From Candidatus Neomicrothrix parvicella RN1 (lineage in GTDB: Bacteria > Actinomycetota > Acidimicrobiia > Acidimicrobiales > VFJN01), in assembly GCA_945898515.1 (NCBI GenBank), contig CAMDIH010000018.1, positions 1-35,884 on the forward strand: 35,884 nt of DNA. The letters are read 5' to 3'. The translations under genes and the position numbers were made by a program. Numbering within the stretch: the first letter of the stretch is position 1; each line of letters begins with the position of its first letter. The notes under the pieces are model-generated. The model saw only the letters and a program-made list of their open reading frames with translations, was not told where the DNA came from and ran no database searches. Shown here piece by piece: positions 1-9,782 of the stretch.

Positions 1-807
1 GACGGTGATCTGTTCATCATGAACGGATCCAAGATCTGGAGTTCGGCGGCGTTCGTCAGCGATTACGCCCTGTGCCTGGCCCGCACGAACTGGGATGTGC
101 CCAAGCACCGCGGTCTCACGATGTTCATCGTGAAGATCCATCAGCCCGGCATCCAGGTGGAGCAGATCCGCCAGGTCGATGGTTCGATGGAGTTTTGCCA
201 GGAGTTTTTCGATGACGTACCGATCCCGGTCGCCAACGTTCTCGGCGAGGTGGACGATGGCTGGACGGTGGCCACTCGTTTGCTGGTACACGAACGCAAC
301 GCGGTGGGCGGTGGATCGCCGTACACCAGCGGCCGCGCGGGGGGCCACGAGTCGTCGGGCCAGGATGACAGCCTCGCCGAGATGGCCCGCCGCCGGGGCG
401 GAGCGGGTGACGCTCATCTTCGCCAACTGGTGGCCGAGGCGCACGTGCGGGGTCTCGTGGGCGGGTCGCTCATCAAGCGGGTGACCAGTGGCGTGTCGAG
501 GGGGCAGATGTTGCCCTCGGCCGGTTCCCTGCTGAAGCTCTTCAGTGCCACCAATGTGATGCGCCGCTATGAGATCGGCCTGGAGTTGGCCGGGGAGGGC
601 GCCGCCGCCTGGCCCGAGGGCACCGTCGAGGTGGCCCAGCGGTTGAGTGAGGCCACGCTGTGGCGCCAGGGTCTGTCGCTCGGCGGGGGGAGCAACGAGA
701 TCCAGCGCAACATCATCAGTGAGCGCCTTTTGGGGATGCCGCGTGAGTTCGCCGCCGATCGTGACGTGCCCTATCGCGACGTGCGGCGAGGCAGTGCTCG
801 CCGCTGA
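1..807 (+). CDS. Acyl-CoA dehydrogenase, C-terminal part (5' end outside window)
   Basis: Oxidises an acyl-CoA to the 2-enoyl-CoA with FAD and hands electrons to ETF. The frame is open from base 1 (DGDLFIMNGSKIW), so the gene starts upstream and the ATG at 19 is internal. Visible are the middle beta domain (NGSKIWSSAAFVSDYALCLART) and the C-terminal helical domain ending in GGGSNEIQRNIISERLLG, the family's FAD/active-site segment; the catalytic base cannot be assigned safely from this part. The etfB-etfA pair at the far end of the window is a plausible electron acceptor. The C-terminal form resembles the actinobacterial FadE group rather than short-chain mitochondrial enzymes. Substrate unknown. 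Confidence 0.9.
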   Translation, partial: DGDLFIMNGSKIWSSAAFVSDYALCLARTNWDVPKHRGLTMFIVKIHQPGIQVEQIRQVDGSMEFCQEFFDDVPIPVANVLGEVDDGWTVATRLLVHERNAVGGGSPYTSGRAGGHESSGQDDSLAEMARRRGGAGDAHLRQLVAEAHVRGLVGGSLIKRVTSGVSRGQMLPSAGSLLKLFSATNVMRRYEIGLELAGEGAAAWPEGTVEVAQRLSEATLWRQGLSLGGGSNEIQRNIISERLLGMPREFAADRDVPYRDVRRGSARR

Positions 808-868
808 ACCGGGGGCGGTAGTGCTCGGACTACTCTTGCCGGGGCCAGCCGATCGAAGGGAGCGTGGG

Positions 869-1684
869 GTGCAAGATCCACTGCAGTTCGAGGGGAAGCG
901 GGTAGTGGTTACCGGCGCGGCATCGGGGATGGGGGCGGCCACTGCCGCGTTGCTCAGCGACCTCGGGGCGGAGGTGCATGGGGTCGACATCGCCACCGGG
1001 TCAGCCTCGGTGGCGAGTTTTTACCAGTGCGACCTGAGTGATCCAGCTCAGATCGATGCCACCGTGGCGGCCATCGGCGGCCGCGTAGATTCGCTGTTCA
1101 ACTGTGCCGGCTTGCCCACTACCGCCCCCGGCCAGAAGATCATGGTGGTGAACTACCTCGGTCATCGCCATCTCACCGAGGCCTTGTTGCCAAGCATGCC
1201 AACCGGCTCGTCCATCGGTTTCATTTCCTCCGTGGCTGGCATGGGTTGGCAGGGCAACGCCGAACTCCTGCTGGAGCTGGCCGCCACGAAGGACTTTGCC
1301 GCGGGCCAGGCCTGGTGTGAGGCCCACGACGATGCCATCGCGCTGAACGGCTACGGGTTCTCGAAGGAGGCGATCAACGCCTACGTCTCTTGGCGGGGCT
1401 ACCAGTTGGCGACTCAAGTGAGGATCAACAGCATTCAACCCGGTCCTACCGACACCCCCATGATGCCGAGTTTTGTGGAGAGCATGGGCGAGGATTTCTT
1501 CGCAAAGTTTCCCAAGCCCGTGGGTCGGAATTCACGCGCTGACGAGCAGGCGTGGGCCATTGTCATGCTGAACAGTCCCCGGTCTAGTTACACCGCGGCC
1601 ACCAACGTGTTCACCGACGGGGGTTTCACCGGTGGTCTGTTCACCGGCAGTATCGATTTCGCCAGCCTGATGCCCCCCGCCTAG
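869..1684 (+). CDS. SDR family oxidoreductase, 3-alpha-HSD / coniferyl-alcohol dehydrogenase-like
   Basis: NAD(P)-dependent short-chain dehydrogenase of 271 aa. The Rossmann glycine motif TGAASGMG lies at about 15-22, NCAG at 78-81, the catalytic serine at 120/121 (ISSVAG) and YGFSK with Tyr162 and Lys166. The segment between Ser and Tyr carries a long insert (about residues 127-158), as in bacterial 3-alpha-hydroxysteroid dehydrogenase/carbonyl reductases. The GTG start is chosen because GAAGGGAG lies six bases upstream and the Rossmann strand begins ten residues in; the open frame extends further upstream but carries no SDR features. It follows the acyl-CoA dehydrogenase by about 60 bases and probably shares its transcript. 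Substrate is inference: a hydroxy-acyl, sterol-like or aromatic alcohol. Confidence 0.85.
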   Translation: MQDPLQFEGKRVVVTGAASGMGAATAALLSDLGAEVHGVDIATGSASVASFYQCDLSDPAQIDATVAAIGGRVDSLFNCAGLPTTAPGQKIMVVNYLGHRHLTEALLPSMPTGSSIGFISSVAGMGWQGNAELLLELAATKDFAAGQAWCEAHDDAIALNGYGFSKEAINAYVSWRGYQLATQVRINSIQPGPTDTPMMPSFVESMGEDFFAKFPKPVGRNSRADEQAWAIVMLNSPRSSYTAATNVFTDGGFTGGLFTGSIDFASLMPPA

Positions 1685-1708
1685 CCCGGGGGGTAGTGGC
1701 GGCGGGGC

Positions 1709-2929
1709 CTAGAGGATGGCGCCGGATTCCTTGAGGGCGCTGATCTGGTCCCAGTCGTAGCCGAGTTCCATCAAGACGAGTTCGGTCTGTTCGCCGTGTT
1801 CCGGGGCTCGCTCTACCTGGATCGGCACCTCGTCGAATTGAGCCGGGCTGGCCACCAGCGCCACGTCGTCGCCGTTGCCCGCTGTCATGGTGGGTAGGTA
1901 GCCATTCGCTTGCACCTGCACATCGTCGTAGAGCTCGTCGAGGGTCTGGAATGGGCTCCATACGCCGTCAAAGGTGGCCAGAGTTTCCTTCCAGTACGAC
2001 AGCGGCTGGCTCTCGAAGGCCGCGTCGAGCCGCCCGATGCACTCCTCGGCGTTCTGGGCCCGCACCCCGGAATCACAGAACTTGGGATCGGTGGCCATGT
2101 CGGGGACCCCGAGCCGAACCACGAAGTCGTCCCAGTGTTTGTCGCTCTGGAGAAGGATGAGGCTGATGAAGCGGTCGTCGCTTGTCCGGTAGGTACCCAC
2201 TCCCGGGTTGGGCGACTTGGTGCGGTCACCCTGGGGGATCTTGGAGAACCCAAAGAGTTTCGAGGCGATGATCATCGGGGAGATCTGCCACATGGCGGTG
2301 GCCAACAGGGATACATCCACGATGCTCGTCTCGCCGGTTCGTTCCCGTTTCAACAACGCGGCGGCAATGGCCCCGGCGGTGGTGAGTCCGCCCATCACAT
2401 CGCCGAAGGCCGGGGTGGGTTGGCCCGGCGGCCACCCGCCGGGTCGTTCGGGCATGGTCACCCCTACGCCGCCTCGGGCCCAGAACGAGGCGCCGTCGTA
2501 CCCGCCCTTCTCCGCGTCCGGTCCTTTCGGGCCTGCCCCCGAACCACGGGCGATCACAATGTTGGGGTTACGGGCGCGGATGTCGTCGGTGTCGATGCGG
2601 AGCTTGCGACGAATAGGAGGCAGATAGTTGGTGAGGAAGACGTCGGCGGTCTCGACGAGCTTCAGGAGGGCTTCCCGCCCGTCGGGGTGGGTGAGGTCGA
2701 GGGCCACCGAACGCTTGCCGCGGTTGGGCTGCTCGATCATGAAGTTCACCGCCCCGGCGCCGCCGGGAAGGAGGCCGGAGGTGATGAGGCCCCGCTGGGG
2801 ATCGCCGCCGGTGACGGGTTCAACCTTGATGACCTCAGCGCCCCAGTCCACGAGGACCGAGCCCCCCGAGGGGATGAACATCCAACTAGCAACCTCGATG
2901 ACGCGGATCCCCTCGAGCGGTCCAGACAC
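1709..2929 (-). CDS. CaiB/BaiF (class III) CoA-transferase
   Basis: Moves CoA between carboxylic acids, activating a substrate at the expense of another CoA thioester. The 406-aa protein has the family's N-terminal Rossmann-like core (LEGIRVIEVASWMFIP, then DWGAEVIKVEP), NRGKRSVALDL at about 69-79 and Asp145 in KGGYDGASFWARGG, the position of the catalytic aspartate that forms the aspartyl-CoA intermediate in formyl-CoA transferase. GTG start with AAGGAG just upstream. It lies 27 bases after the aldehyde dehydrogenase, on the same strand, as last gene of a P450-ALDH-CoA-transferase operon. That order suggests hydroxylation, oxidation to an acid, then CoA activation; the acid is unknown. Confidence 0.9.
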   Translation of the reverse strand: MSGPLEGIRVIEVASWMFIPSGGSVLVDWGAEVIKVEPVTGGDPQRGLITSGLLPGGAGAVNFMIEQPNRGKRSVALDLTHPDGREALLKLVETADVFLTNYLPPIRRKLRIDTDDIRARNPNIVIARGSGAGPKGPDAEKGGYDGASFWARGGVGVTMPERPGGWPPGQPTPAFGDVMGGLTTAGAIAAALLKRERTGETSIVDVSLLATAMWQISPMIIASKLFGFSKIPQGDRTKSPNPGVGTYRTSDDRFISLILLQSDKHWDDFVVRLGVPDMATDPKFCDSGVRAQNAEECIGRLDAAFESQPLSYWKETLATFDGVWSPFQTLDELYDDVQVQANGYLPTMTAGNGDDVALVASPAQFDEVPIQVERAPEHGEQTELVLMELGYDWDQISALKESGAIL

Positions 2930-2956
2930 TGGTTTCTCCTTGTGTGAGGCGACCGG

Positions 2957-4413
<1,457 letters not shown>

Positions 4414-4414
<1 letters not shown>

Positions 4415-5583
4415 CACCACTCCAGTTCAAGGTTTTCCACGGCGCGCAGGCCTTGTGAGTACTCCAGTTGCACGCCCTGTTTCACGCGATACTCGGGGAT
4501 GGCGTGGTGCCATTCCTCCAGCGTCACTCGCAACTCCATGCGGGCCAGATGGGAGCCGAGGCAGCGATGGGCCCCGCCTCCGAACGCGATGTGCCGGTTC
4601 TCCAGCCGGTCGAAGTCGATTGTGTCTACCTCGGGCCAAACGCGCTCGTCGGTGTTGGCTGAGCCGAGCATCAGGGTGACGATCTTGCCCTTGGCAATGG
4701 GGCAGCCGGCGAGTTCGGTGGCTTCGGTGGTAACCCGCACTACGCCCTGCACGGGTGATTCCCAGCGCAACATCTCCTCAATGGCATGGGGGATCAGCGA
4801 TGGATCCTCTACCAAGGCTCGTCGGTGGTCGTCGTGCTGCGCCAGGAAAGCGAGCATGCAGTCCAAGGAGGCCGTCACGGTATCGAGGCCGGCGAGAAAG
4901 AAGAGGTATCCGATGTCGAGCACTTCGTTGGTGGTGAGGCGCTGTCCGTCTACCTCGGCATCGAGGAAGCGGGAGATGAAGTCGTCGGAGCGCTCTTCTT
5001 GGCGCGCGTCGATGGCTTCCTGGAGCACGGCATAAATCTGCTGACCTATCTTGTTGGTGTAGGCCACTCGTTCCTCGGTGGTGGCCACCGGGGGTCGGAT
5101 GATGCCGTCTTTTAGTTTGACAAACTCCGGGGCCCGGCTCACGGGGAGGCCGAGCAGTTGGAGGAATACGGTGGTGGGGAGGGGCTCGGCCACCGAGGTG
5201 TGGAAGTTGCACCCGCCCTGGTCGGCTACGGCGCGCACCATGGTTCGTACGAGGGTGCGAGTTTGGTCTTCGAGCAAAGCGATCTGCTTGGGAGCGAAGA
5301 TCGGGTCGAGCAGTTTGCGGTAGTTGCGGTGGTGGGGTGGGTCGATCTGGAGGGGGATCAGGGGGCGAACCTGTCCGATGGCTACCGCATCGATGCCGGA
5401 ACTAAAGGTTTCCGGATGCTGGAGCACGTAGCGCACATCGGCGTCGCCCCCCACGATGACCATGCCGACGTCTTCGCCCATGTCGATGGCCGCGCCGGCA
5501 TCGCGCAACAACTTGAACATCGGTTGGGGGTGGGCGAGGGCCACCGGATCGGCCTCGCCTCCCATCATGCTTAGGTCAGACAT
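4414..5583 (-). CDS. Cytochrome P450
   Basis: Haem-thiolate monooxygenase of 389 aa, normal for a soluble bacterial P450. I-helix oxygen-activation motif AGLDT at about 231-235, ExxR at 270-273 (EEMLRW), haem-binding FGGGAHRCLGSHLA with the thiolate Cys341. No membrane anchor. An ATG at 5637 would add 18 residues without P450 features; the ATG at 5583 is preferred because AGGGGA lies five bases upstream and a good promoter-like sequence covers 5624-5653, which would leave the longer start outside the transcript. First gene of an operon with an ALDH and a CoA-transferase. No ferredoxin or reductase gene is in the window, so electrons come from elsewhere. Substrate unknown; a fatty acid, terpenoid or steroid side chain is plausible. 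Confidence 0.92.
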
Positions 5584-5623
5584 CGGGTTCCCCTCATCGG
5601 CCGCTCTCGGGCCTCGTACCCCT

Positions 5624-5653
5624 GTTTTAGTGGACATCTAACGTTGGTGTCAT
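5624..5653 (-). promoter_or_regulatory. Candidate promoter of the P450 operon
   Basis: On the minus strand ATGACA (5653-5648) and TAAAAC (5629-5624) are 18 bases apart, matching 5/6 and 4/6 of the sigma-70-type boxes. The stretch is AT-rich against its surroundings. It is also an imperfect dyad around AACGTT with GACA/TGTC and TTTTA/TAAAA flanks (5625-5657), so a regulator could sit on it. A start near 5617 gives a leader of about 34 bases to the ATG at 5583. Confidence 0.45.
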
Positions 5654-5662
5654 AAAAGATGC

Positions 5663-6565
5663 CTAGGTTGGATCGGCGGCCCGCACCGTGTGCTTTTCGG
5701 CGGGGACGATGGCGGGCGCTTCCTTCCATAGTGGGATGCCGTCTTCCGGCTTGGCGGCCGGCCACCCGTCCTCGTGCACCTCGGCCCAGTGCGAGTGGTT
5801 GAGTTGGTGGAGGGTGAAGCAGGCGTTGAGGCTGTTGTAGAAGCCCTGGTTGTCCTGCGTTTCGTTCACCGACTCCTTGATCATCAGTGCGGTCATGGTG
5901 GGAAGCGCGGCGATGCGACGAGCAAAGGCCAAGGTGCAGTCCTCCAGTTCACCGCGGGGGAATACCTTCGACACCATCCCGAGGCGGTGGGCTTCGTGGA
6001 TGTCGATGCTGTCGCCGGTGAGCATCAACTCTTTGGTCTTGCGGGCGCCAAACTCCCAGGGGTGGGCGAAGTACTCCAGTCCGCACATGCCCAAGCGGGT
6101 GCCCACCACATCGGCGAACACCACGTCGTCGGATCCCACGATGAGGTCACACGCCCACGTGAGCATCAGACCGGCGGCGAATACCGTGCCCTGCACCTGA
6201 GCGACGGTTATTTTTCGGAGGTTCCGCCAGCGACGGGTGTTTTCGAAGTAGTAGTGCCACTCCTGCAGCATCCGCTTCTCCGCTCCGGAACGGGTGGCTC
6301 CGTTGATGAAACTGGTGGGGTGGGTGGCGTACTCCTCCCGGGCGGCCTTGGATCCCATGTCGTGTCCCGAAGAGAACAGGGGACCAGTGCCGCCCAGGAT
6401 CACTACCCGACAGGTATCGTCGGCCTCGGCGCGCAGAAAGGCGTGGTCGAGTTCCACCAGCAGGCCGCGATTCTGGGCGTTGCGGGCTTCGGGTCGGTCG
6501 AGGAGGATGCGCACGATGGCGCCGTCATCGTGGGTCTCGTACTGCAGGTATTGGTACTCGGTCAT
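5663..6565 (-). CDS. Enoyl-CoA hydratase/isomerase family protein lacking both usual catalytic glutamates
   Basis: Crotonase-fold protein of 300 aa. Oxyanion-hole segment SSGHDMGS and a second one at AAGLMLTWACDL are recognisable. Where classical enoyl-CoA hydratase has its two glutamates (GGGCEL and FGQPE), this protein reads AAGLML and FADVV, so simple syn-hydration is doubtful; isomerase, hydrolase or another crotonase chemistry is as likely. Its C-terminal region (from about residue 240) is long and aromatic-rich. The ATG at 6565 is chosen because GAGGGAGA lies just upstream; the longer frame only adds basic residues. It precedes the P450 operon on the same strand and may belong to the same pathway. 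Confidence 0.85.
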   Translation of the reverse strand: MTEYQYLQYETHDDGAIVRILLDRPEARNAQNRGLLVELDHAFLRAEADDTCRVVILGGTGPLFSSGHDMGSKAAREEYATHPTSFINGATRSGAEKRMLQEWHYYFENTRRWRNLRKITVAQVQGTVFAAGLMLTWACDLIVGSDDVVFADVVGTRLGMCGLEYFAHPWEFGARKTKELMLTGDSIDIHEAHRLGMVSKVFPRGELEDCTLAFARRIAALPTMTALMIKESVNETQDNQGFYNSLNACFTLHQLNHSHWAEVHEDGWPAAKPEDGIPLWKEAPAIVPAEKHTVRAADPT

Positions 6566-6663
6566 TGGTCTCCCTCTCGGTTTCACACGCGGCGTCACCC
6601 GAGGTGACCTAGGGGTCCGACACTAGAAGACGCGGCTACCCGGCGGGGCGGGGACCGGGGTGG

Positions 6664-7599
6664 TCAGTCCACGACGTGGTCCACCAGTCCCCACGCCAGG
6701 GCGGTGAAGGCCGAGATGGGGTGGCGCGTGAGGGCGAGCAGGGCGGTTCGGTGACGTCCGATTCGACGGGGCAGGCTCACGGTGCCACCTGCTCCGGGTA
6801 TGAGGCCTAGGCCCAGTTCGGGCAGGGCGATGGTGGTGGAGGCGCGGGCCACCACGTGCCCGCCAAAGGCGGCCAGTTCGATTCCGCTGCCGATGCAGGA
6901 GCCGTGGAGGTGAACGGTGGTGCGATGGGCCAGGGGGTCGAGTACCGCGCCGATGCTCAGGGCCAGACGGATGAGGTGGCCGCTGGTGGGATCGGGGGTG
7001 GTGCCGAACTCGTCGAGGTCGCCGCCGGAGCAGAACGATGCTCCCGCCCCCCGCAGTGTCACCCGCACCGCAGGATCCGCGGTGGCGATGGCCAGCGCGT
7101 CGAGCAACCCGTCGCGCATCTCGTGTCCGAGGGCATTGTGTCGCGCCGGGCGATGGAGTTCGATGGTCAACACATCTCCCTGGCGTTCCACTCGCACGGC
7201 CGCGGTGGCGACGGGTGCACGGTTTCGCCTCGGGGTGGTGGCTCGCCAGCGCAAGAACTCCGGGCCGCCCTGCAACGCCGAGTAAGTGGCTGATTCGGCG
7301 AGAAGGCCCTCGTGGGTGGATCTCCCCTCGGCCCCCCGCAAGAGAATGGCGAGGGCCGTGCTGGCGAGCGGGGCGCGTTCCGCGGTGGCGATGATGGCGA
7401 GGATGTCCTCGTCGCGATGGGCGACGACATCGGCCCAGGCGCCGGGTTCCTGACCCACTACGATGCAGGGCTGGAAATCGAGCGCGGGAGTTCCTTGCGG
7501 AGGTGTCCCCTTCACCACGATGACGTCGCCGAGGCCGCCTTCGCTCCGGGCGGCGAGGAAGGCACCGCACTGTCGACCGGATAGCTCAATCACGGCCAT
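6664..7599 (-). CDS. Crotonase-fold protein with rearranged (permuted-looking) architecture
   Basis: A crotonase core occupies about residues 133-311: ELHRPARHNAL, oxyanion-hole FCSGGDL at 189-195, GSGIEL with Glu241 and ALPELGLGLIPGAGGT with Glu261. Both hydratase glutamates are thus present. The protein stops at LAWGLVDHVVD, just where the usual helical trimerisation segment of about 60 residues should follow. Instead an N-terminal extension holds ERAPLASTALAILLRGAE and EGLLAESATYSALQGGPEF (about 74-115), which resembles that missing C-terminal segment. This suggests a circular permutation or a fusion to a degenerate copy. No Shine-Dalgarno precedes the ATG; TAGGCT lies six bases upstream, fitting a leaderless message. 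Confidence 0.8.
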   Translation of the reverse strand: MAVIELSGRQCGAFLAARSEGGLGDVIVVKGTPPQGTPALDFQPCIVVGQEPGAWADVVAHRDEDILAIIATAERAPLASTALAILLRGAEGRSTHEGLLAESATYSALQGGPEFLRWRATTPRRNRAPVATAAVRVERQGDVLTIELHRPARHNALGHEMRDGLLDALAIATADPAVRVTLRGAGASFCSGGDLDEFGTTPDPTSGHLIRLALSIGAVLDPLAHRTTVHLHGSCIGSGIELAAFGGHVVARASTTIALPELGLGLIPGAGGTVSLPRRIGRHRTALLALTRHPISAFTALAWGLVDHVVD

Positions 7600-7605
7600 T
7601 GCCTC

Positions 7606-7611
7606 AGCCTA
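7606..7611 (-). promoter_or_regulatory. -10 element (TAGGCT) of a leaderless crotonase transcript
   Basis: TAnnnT hexamer ending six bases before the ATG at 7599, with no ribosome site between. The spacing matches leaderless actinobacterial promoters, where transcription starts at the first base of the start codon. Confidence 0.45.
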
Positions 7612-7663
7612 GCGATGGGCGCCGCTCGTGCCGGGGGCCCGCCGGGCCCGTCGGCGATGCGCA

Positions 7664-8278
7664 TCAGGCGCCTCGGACGCCCCGCAGGCCGCGCCAGGCC
7701 ATGTCCGCCACCAGTCGGGCGAGGTCGTCGGCGGGTTCTTCGGAGCCCTCGCGTATCCAGAGCCGGCTGGTCCCCTCGGCGAGCCCGACGAGGCCATGGG
7801 CGAGTTGTCGTCGTTGGGGCGGCGTGAGACCCGGTACATCGATCAGGGTGGCGATGGCCTCGGCGATGGCTCCTTCCACCTTGGCTACCTGGGCGGCGAA
7901 CTCATCGTCTCGTCGGGTACCGCCACCAAAGAGCACTCGGAAGGCGGCTTGGTTCCTTTCCACCCATTCGAAGTAGGCGATGAAGCCGAGTTCCACCTGT
8001 TCATGAGGCGACTGGGCGGTGGTGGTGGCGGTGGTGATGGCCTCGAGCAGGTGGGCCCCGACGTCGGTCAGCACCTCGCGGTAGAGGTCGCGCTTGGACC
8101 GGAAGTGCTGATACAGCACGGGTTTGGTGACGCCAGCGGCTTCGGCCACGTCGTTCATGGACGCGGGGTGCAAGCCCTGCTCCCCGAACACGGTGAGGGC
8201 CACATCGAGGAGTTGCTGGCGTCGGCGGGCGGCCGGGAGACGCTCGGTCACGGGGCGCTCGCCGGTGGGGGGGGTCAC
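7664..8278 (-). CDS. TetR/AcrR family transcriptional regulator
   Basis: DNA-binding repressor of 204 aa. The N-terminal helix-turn-helix is clear at about 22-68 (RRQQLLDVALTVFGEQG, then MNDVAEAAGVTKPVLYQHF and SKRDLYREVL). The rest is a helical ligand-binding and dimer domain whose effector cannot be read; a neighbouring acyl-CoA or alcohol intermediate is a reasonable guess. The GTG start has no Shine-Dalgarno but TACGCT seven bases upstream, so the message is probably leaderless; a later GTG (VTERLP) is an alternative. It lies between the crotonase and the zinc alcohol dehydrogenase on the same strand and may control this catabolic region. Confidence 0.92.
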   Translation of the reverse strand: MTPPTGERPVTERLPAARRRQQLLDVALTVFGEQGLHPASMNDVAEAAGVTKPVLYQHFRSKRDLYREVLTDVGAHLLEAITTATTTAQSPHEQVELGFIAYFEWVERNQAAFRVLFGGGTRRDDEFAAQVAKVEGAIAEAIATLIDVPGLTPPQRRQLAHGLVGLAEGTSRLWIREGSEEPADDLARLVADMAWRGLRGVRGA

Positions 8279-8285
8279 GCCAGGA

Positions 8286-8291
8286 AGCGTA
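8286..8291 (-). promoter_or_regulatory. -10 element (TACGCT) of a leaderless tetR transcript
   Basis: TAnnnT hexamer seven bases before the GTG start at 8278, with no Shine-Dalgarno between. Same arrangement as at seven other starts in this window. Confidence 0.42.
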
Positions 8292-8330
8292 GGCGTTGCC
8301 CGTCACTGCCTCCGGTCAGGGGTGCTGGCC

Positions 8331-9440
8331 TCAGTGGGTGTGGGTGATGAGGCTGCGGGCAACCTCACCGCCTTGCATGTCGAGGAAGGCCTGGTTCACG
8401 CCGTCGACGCCGATCTCCTTGGAGATCAACTCCTCCAGCATGAGTTTGCCCTCTCGGTAGAGCCCGATGAGCTTGGGCACGTCTTCTCGCACGTTGGAGG
8501 AGCCGTACCAGCAGCCCTTTACGGTCTTGGAGAGGTACAGGAACGTGAAGGCAGCGTTCAGGTTGAGCATCACGTCCATGCGGGGCACGCCCACGAGAAT
8601 GGCCTCGCCGCCGGTCCGTGTCATGTTGATGGCTTGTTCGATAGTGGGGCCGAGTCCGATGACCTCGAAGGACACATCGGCGCCGCGGCCTTCGGTGAGG
8701 GCCATCACCGCGCCAACGGGATCGCCCTCGCCAGCCTGGATGAGATCAGTGGCGCCGAACTGCTCGGCCATTTTGAGTTTCGACTCGAACATGTCGATGG
8801 CGATGATTCGGGTGGCCCCGGCGATTTTGGCACCCTGGATCACGTTGAGGCCGACGCCGCCGCAACCCACTACTGCGACGCTGTCGCCCGGGCGAATGGA
8901 GGCCGTATTGAGGGCAGCTCCCACCCCGGTGAGTACCCCGCAGCCGATAAGGGCAGCGAGGCGCAGGTCGATGTCGTCATCGATTTTCACGAGGGAGATC
9001 TCCGGGACGATGGCGTAGTTGCCGAACGTTCCGCACATGGTCATCTGGCGCAGGGGCTCACCGGCGAGGCTCAGCCGGGTGGTGCCGTCGAGCATTCCGC
9101 CCGCCGCGATCATGGCGCTCTTCTCGCACAGGTAGGACTGTCCGCGTTCGCAGCAGTAGCAGGCACCGCAGGAGGGGATGAAGGACAGCACGACATGGTC
9201 GCCGGGCTTGAGGGTGGTGACGCCTTCCCCGACCTCCTCGATGATGCCGGCGCCCTCGTGGCCCAGCACGATCGGGGTGGGGAGGGGCATCGTGCCGTTC
9301 TGGACCGACATGTCCGAGTGGCACACCCCGGAGGCCACGATTTTCACCTTGGCCTCGCCCGGTCCGGGGGCGGCGATTTCAATGTCATGGTGGACTACGA
9401 GGTCGTCGTCGACCGCTTTCAACACGGCTGCGGTAATCAT
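8331..9440 (-). CDS. Zinc-dependent alcohol dehydrogenase (MDR family, class III-like)
   Basis: Medium-chain dehydrogenase of 369 aa. Catalytic zinc ligands are seen in GVCHSD (Cys) and GHEGAG (His-Glu); the structural zinc site is CGACYCCERGQSYLC, with the four cysteines at canonical spacing. Nucleotide-binding VVGCGGVGLNV follows, then an Asp typical of NAD specificity (IAIDMFESK). It resembles actinobacterial NDMA-dependent and class III-like alcohol dehydrogenases, some of which use bound cofactor or mycothiol/formaldehyde adducts; the exact subgroup cannot be decided here. The ATG at 9440 has AGGGGA six bases upstream; an upstream ATG at 9485 only adds 15 unlike residues. Probably makes aldehydes for the ALDH in this region. 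Confidence 0.93.
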   Translation of the reverse strand: MITAAVLKAVDDDLVVHHDIEIAAPGPGEAKVKIVASGVCHSDMSVQNGTMPLPTPIVLGHEGAGIIEEVGEGVTTLKPGDHVVLSFIPSCGACYCCERGQSYLCEKSAMIAAGGMLDGTTRLSLAGEPLRQMTMCGTFGNYAIVPEISLVKIDDDIDLRLAALIGCGVLTGVGAALNTASIRPGDSVAVVGCGGVGLNVIQGAKIAGATRIIAIDMFESKLKMAEQFGATDLIQAGEGDPVGAVMALTEGRGADVSFEVIGLGPTIEQAINMTRTGGEAILVGVPRMDVMLNLNAAFTFLYLSKTVKGCWYGSSNVREDVPKLIGLYREGKLMLEELISKEIGVDGVNQAFLDMQGGEVARSLITHTH

Positions 9441-9518
9441 GTTCAGTCCCCTTGCTACGAGTAGTTCAGGGTCCGAGCGTGCCACTCCGCTCGGAGGCGG
9501 GCAAACCGACCTTGGCGG

Positions 9519-9782
9519 TTACAGGCCGCGGGCGCGGTCGTCCCGCTCGGCAGCCTTGATGCCGTAGCCAACTACGATGGCGGGGGCGAGCACGATTGAG
9601 CCCACCACGATGGTGGTCACCACGATGGTGCGTACGGCACCGTCGAAGCCCACTGCGAAGCCCATCCCGAACGCCACGATGGCGATGCCGAAGAGGGAAT
9701 AGCCCAGCCGCTGGCCTATCGACACCAGGTGAGCGATCTGGGCCCGTTTGATCAGCGTGGGGTCCCCGGGGGCATCGGTCAT
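9519..9782 (-). CDS. Small two-helix membrane protein, unknown function
   Basis: An 87-aa protein with a hydrophilic N-terminus (about 1-25), two membrane spans (about 26-47 and 50-73) and a charged tail (KAAERDDRARGL). I do not recognise the family. Its ATG overlaps the stop of the glycosyltransferase gene in an ATGA arrangement (9779-9782), so it is translationally coupled to it. That suggests a membrane partner for the glycosyltransferase, or simply an uncharacterised actinobacterial membrane protein carried in the same operon. Confidence 0.75.
   Translation of the reverse strand: MTDAPGDPTLIKRAQIAHLVSIGQRLGYSLFGIAIVAFGMGFAVGFDGAVRTIVVTTIVVGSIVLAPAIVVGYGIKAAERDDRARGL

Noticed and set aside
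1673-1711. GC-rich imperfect hairpin between convergent genes as a terminator
   Set aside because: Arms pair only with a bulge and lie partly within the coding ends; too weak to call.
1910-2947. 345-codon open frame on the plus strand
   Set aside because: Antisense to the CoA-transferase; no recognisable domain.
5583-5637. Longer P450 start at 5637
   Set aside because: No ribosome site there, the extra residues have no P450 features, and the start would sit upstream of the predicted transcription start.
8124-9464. 446-codon open frame on the plus strand
   Set aside because: Antisense to the zinc alcohol dehydrogenase and the TetR gene, which have complete motifs; the frame has only histidine/glycine-rich shadow composition.
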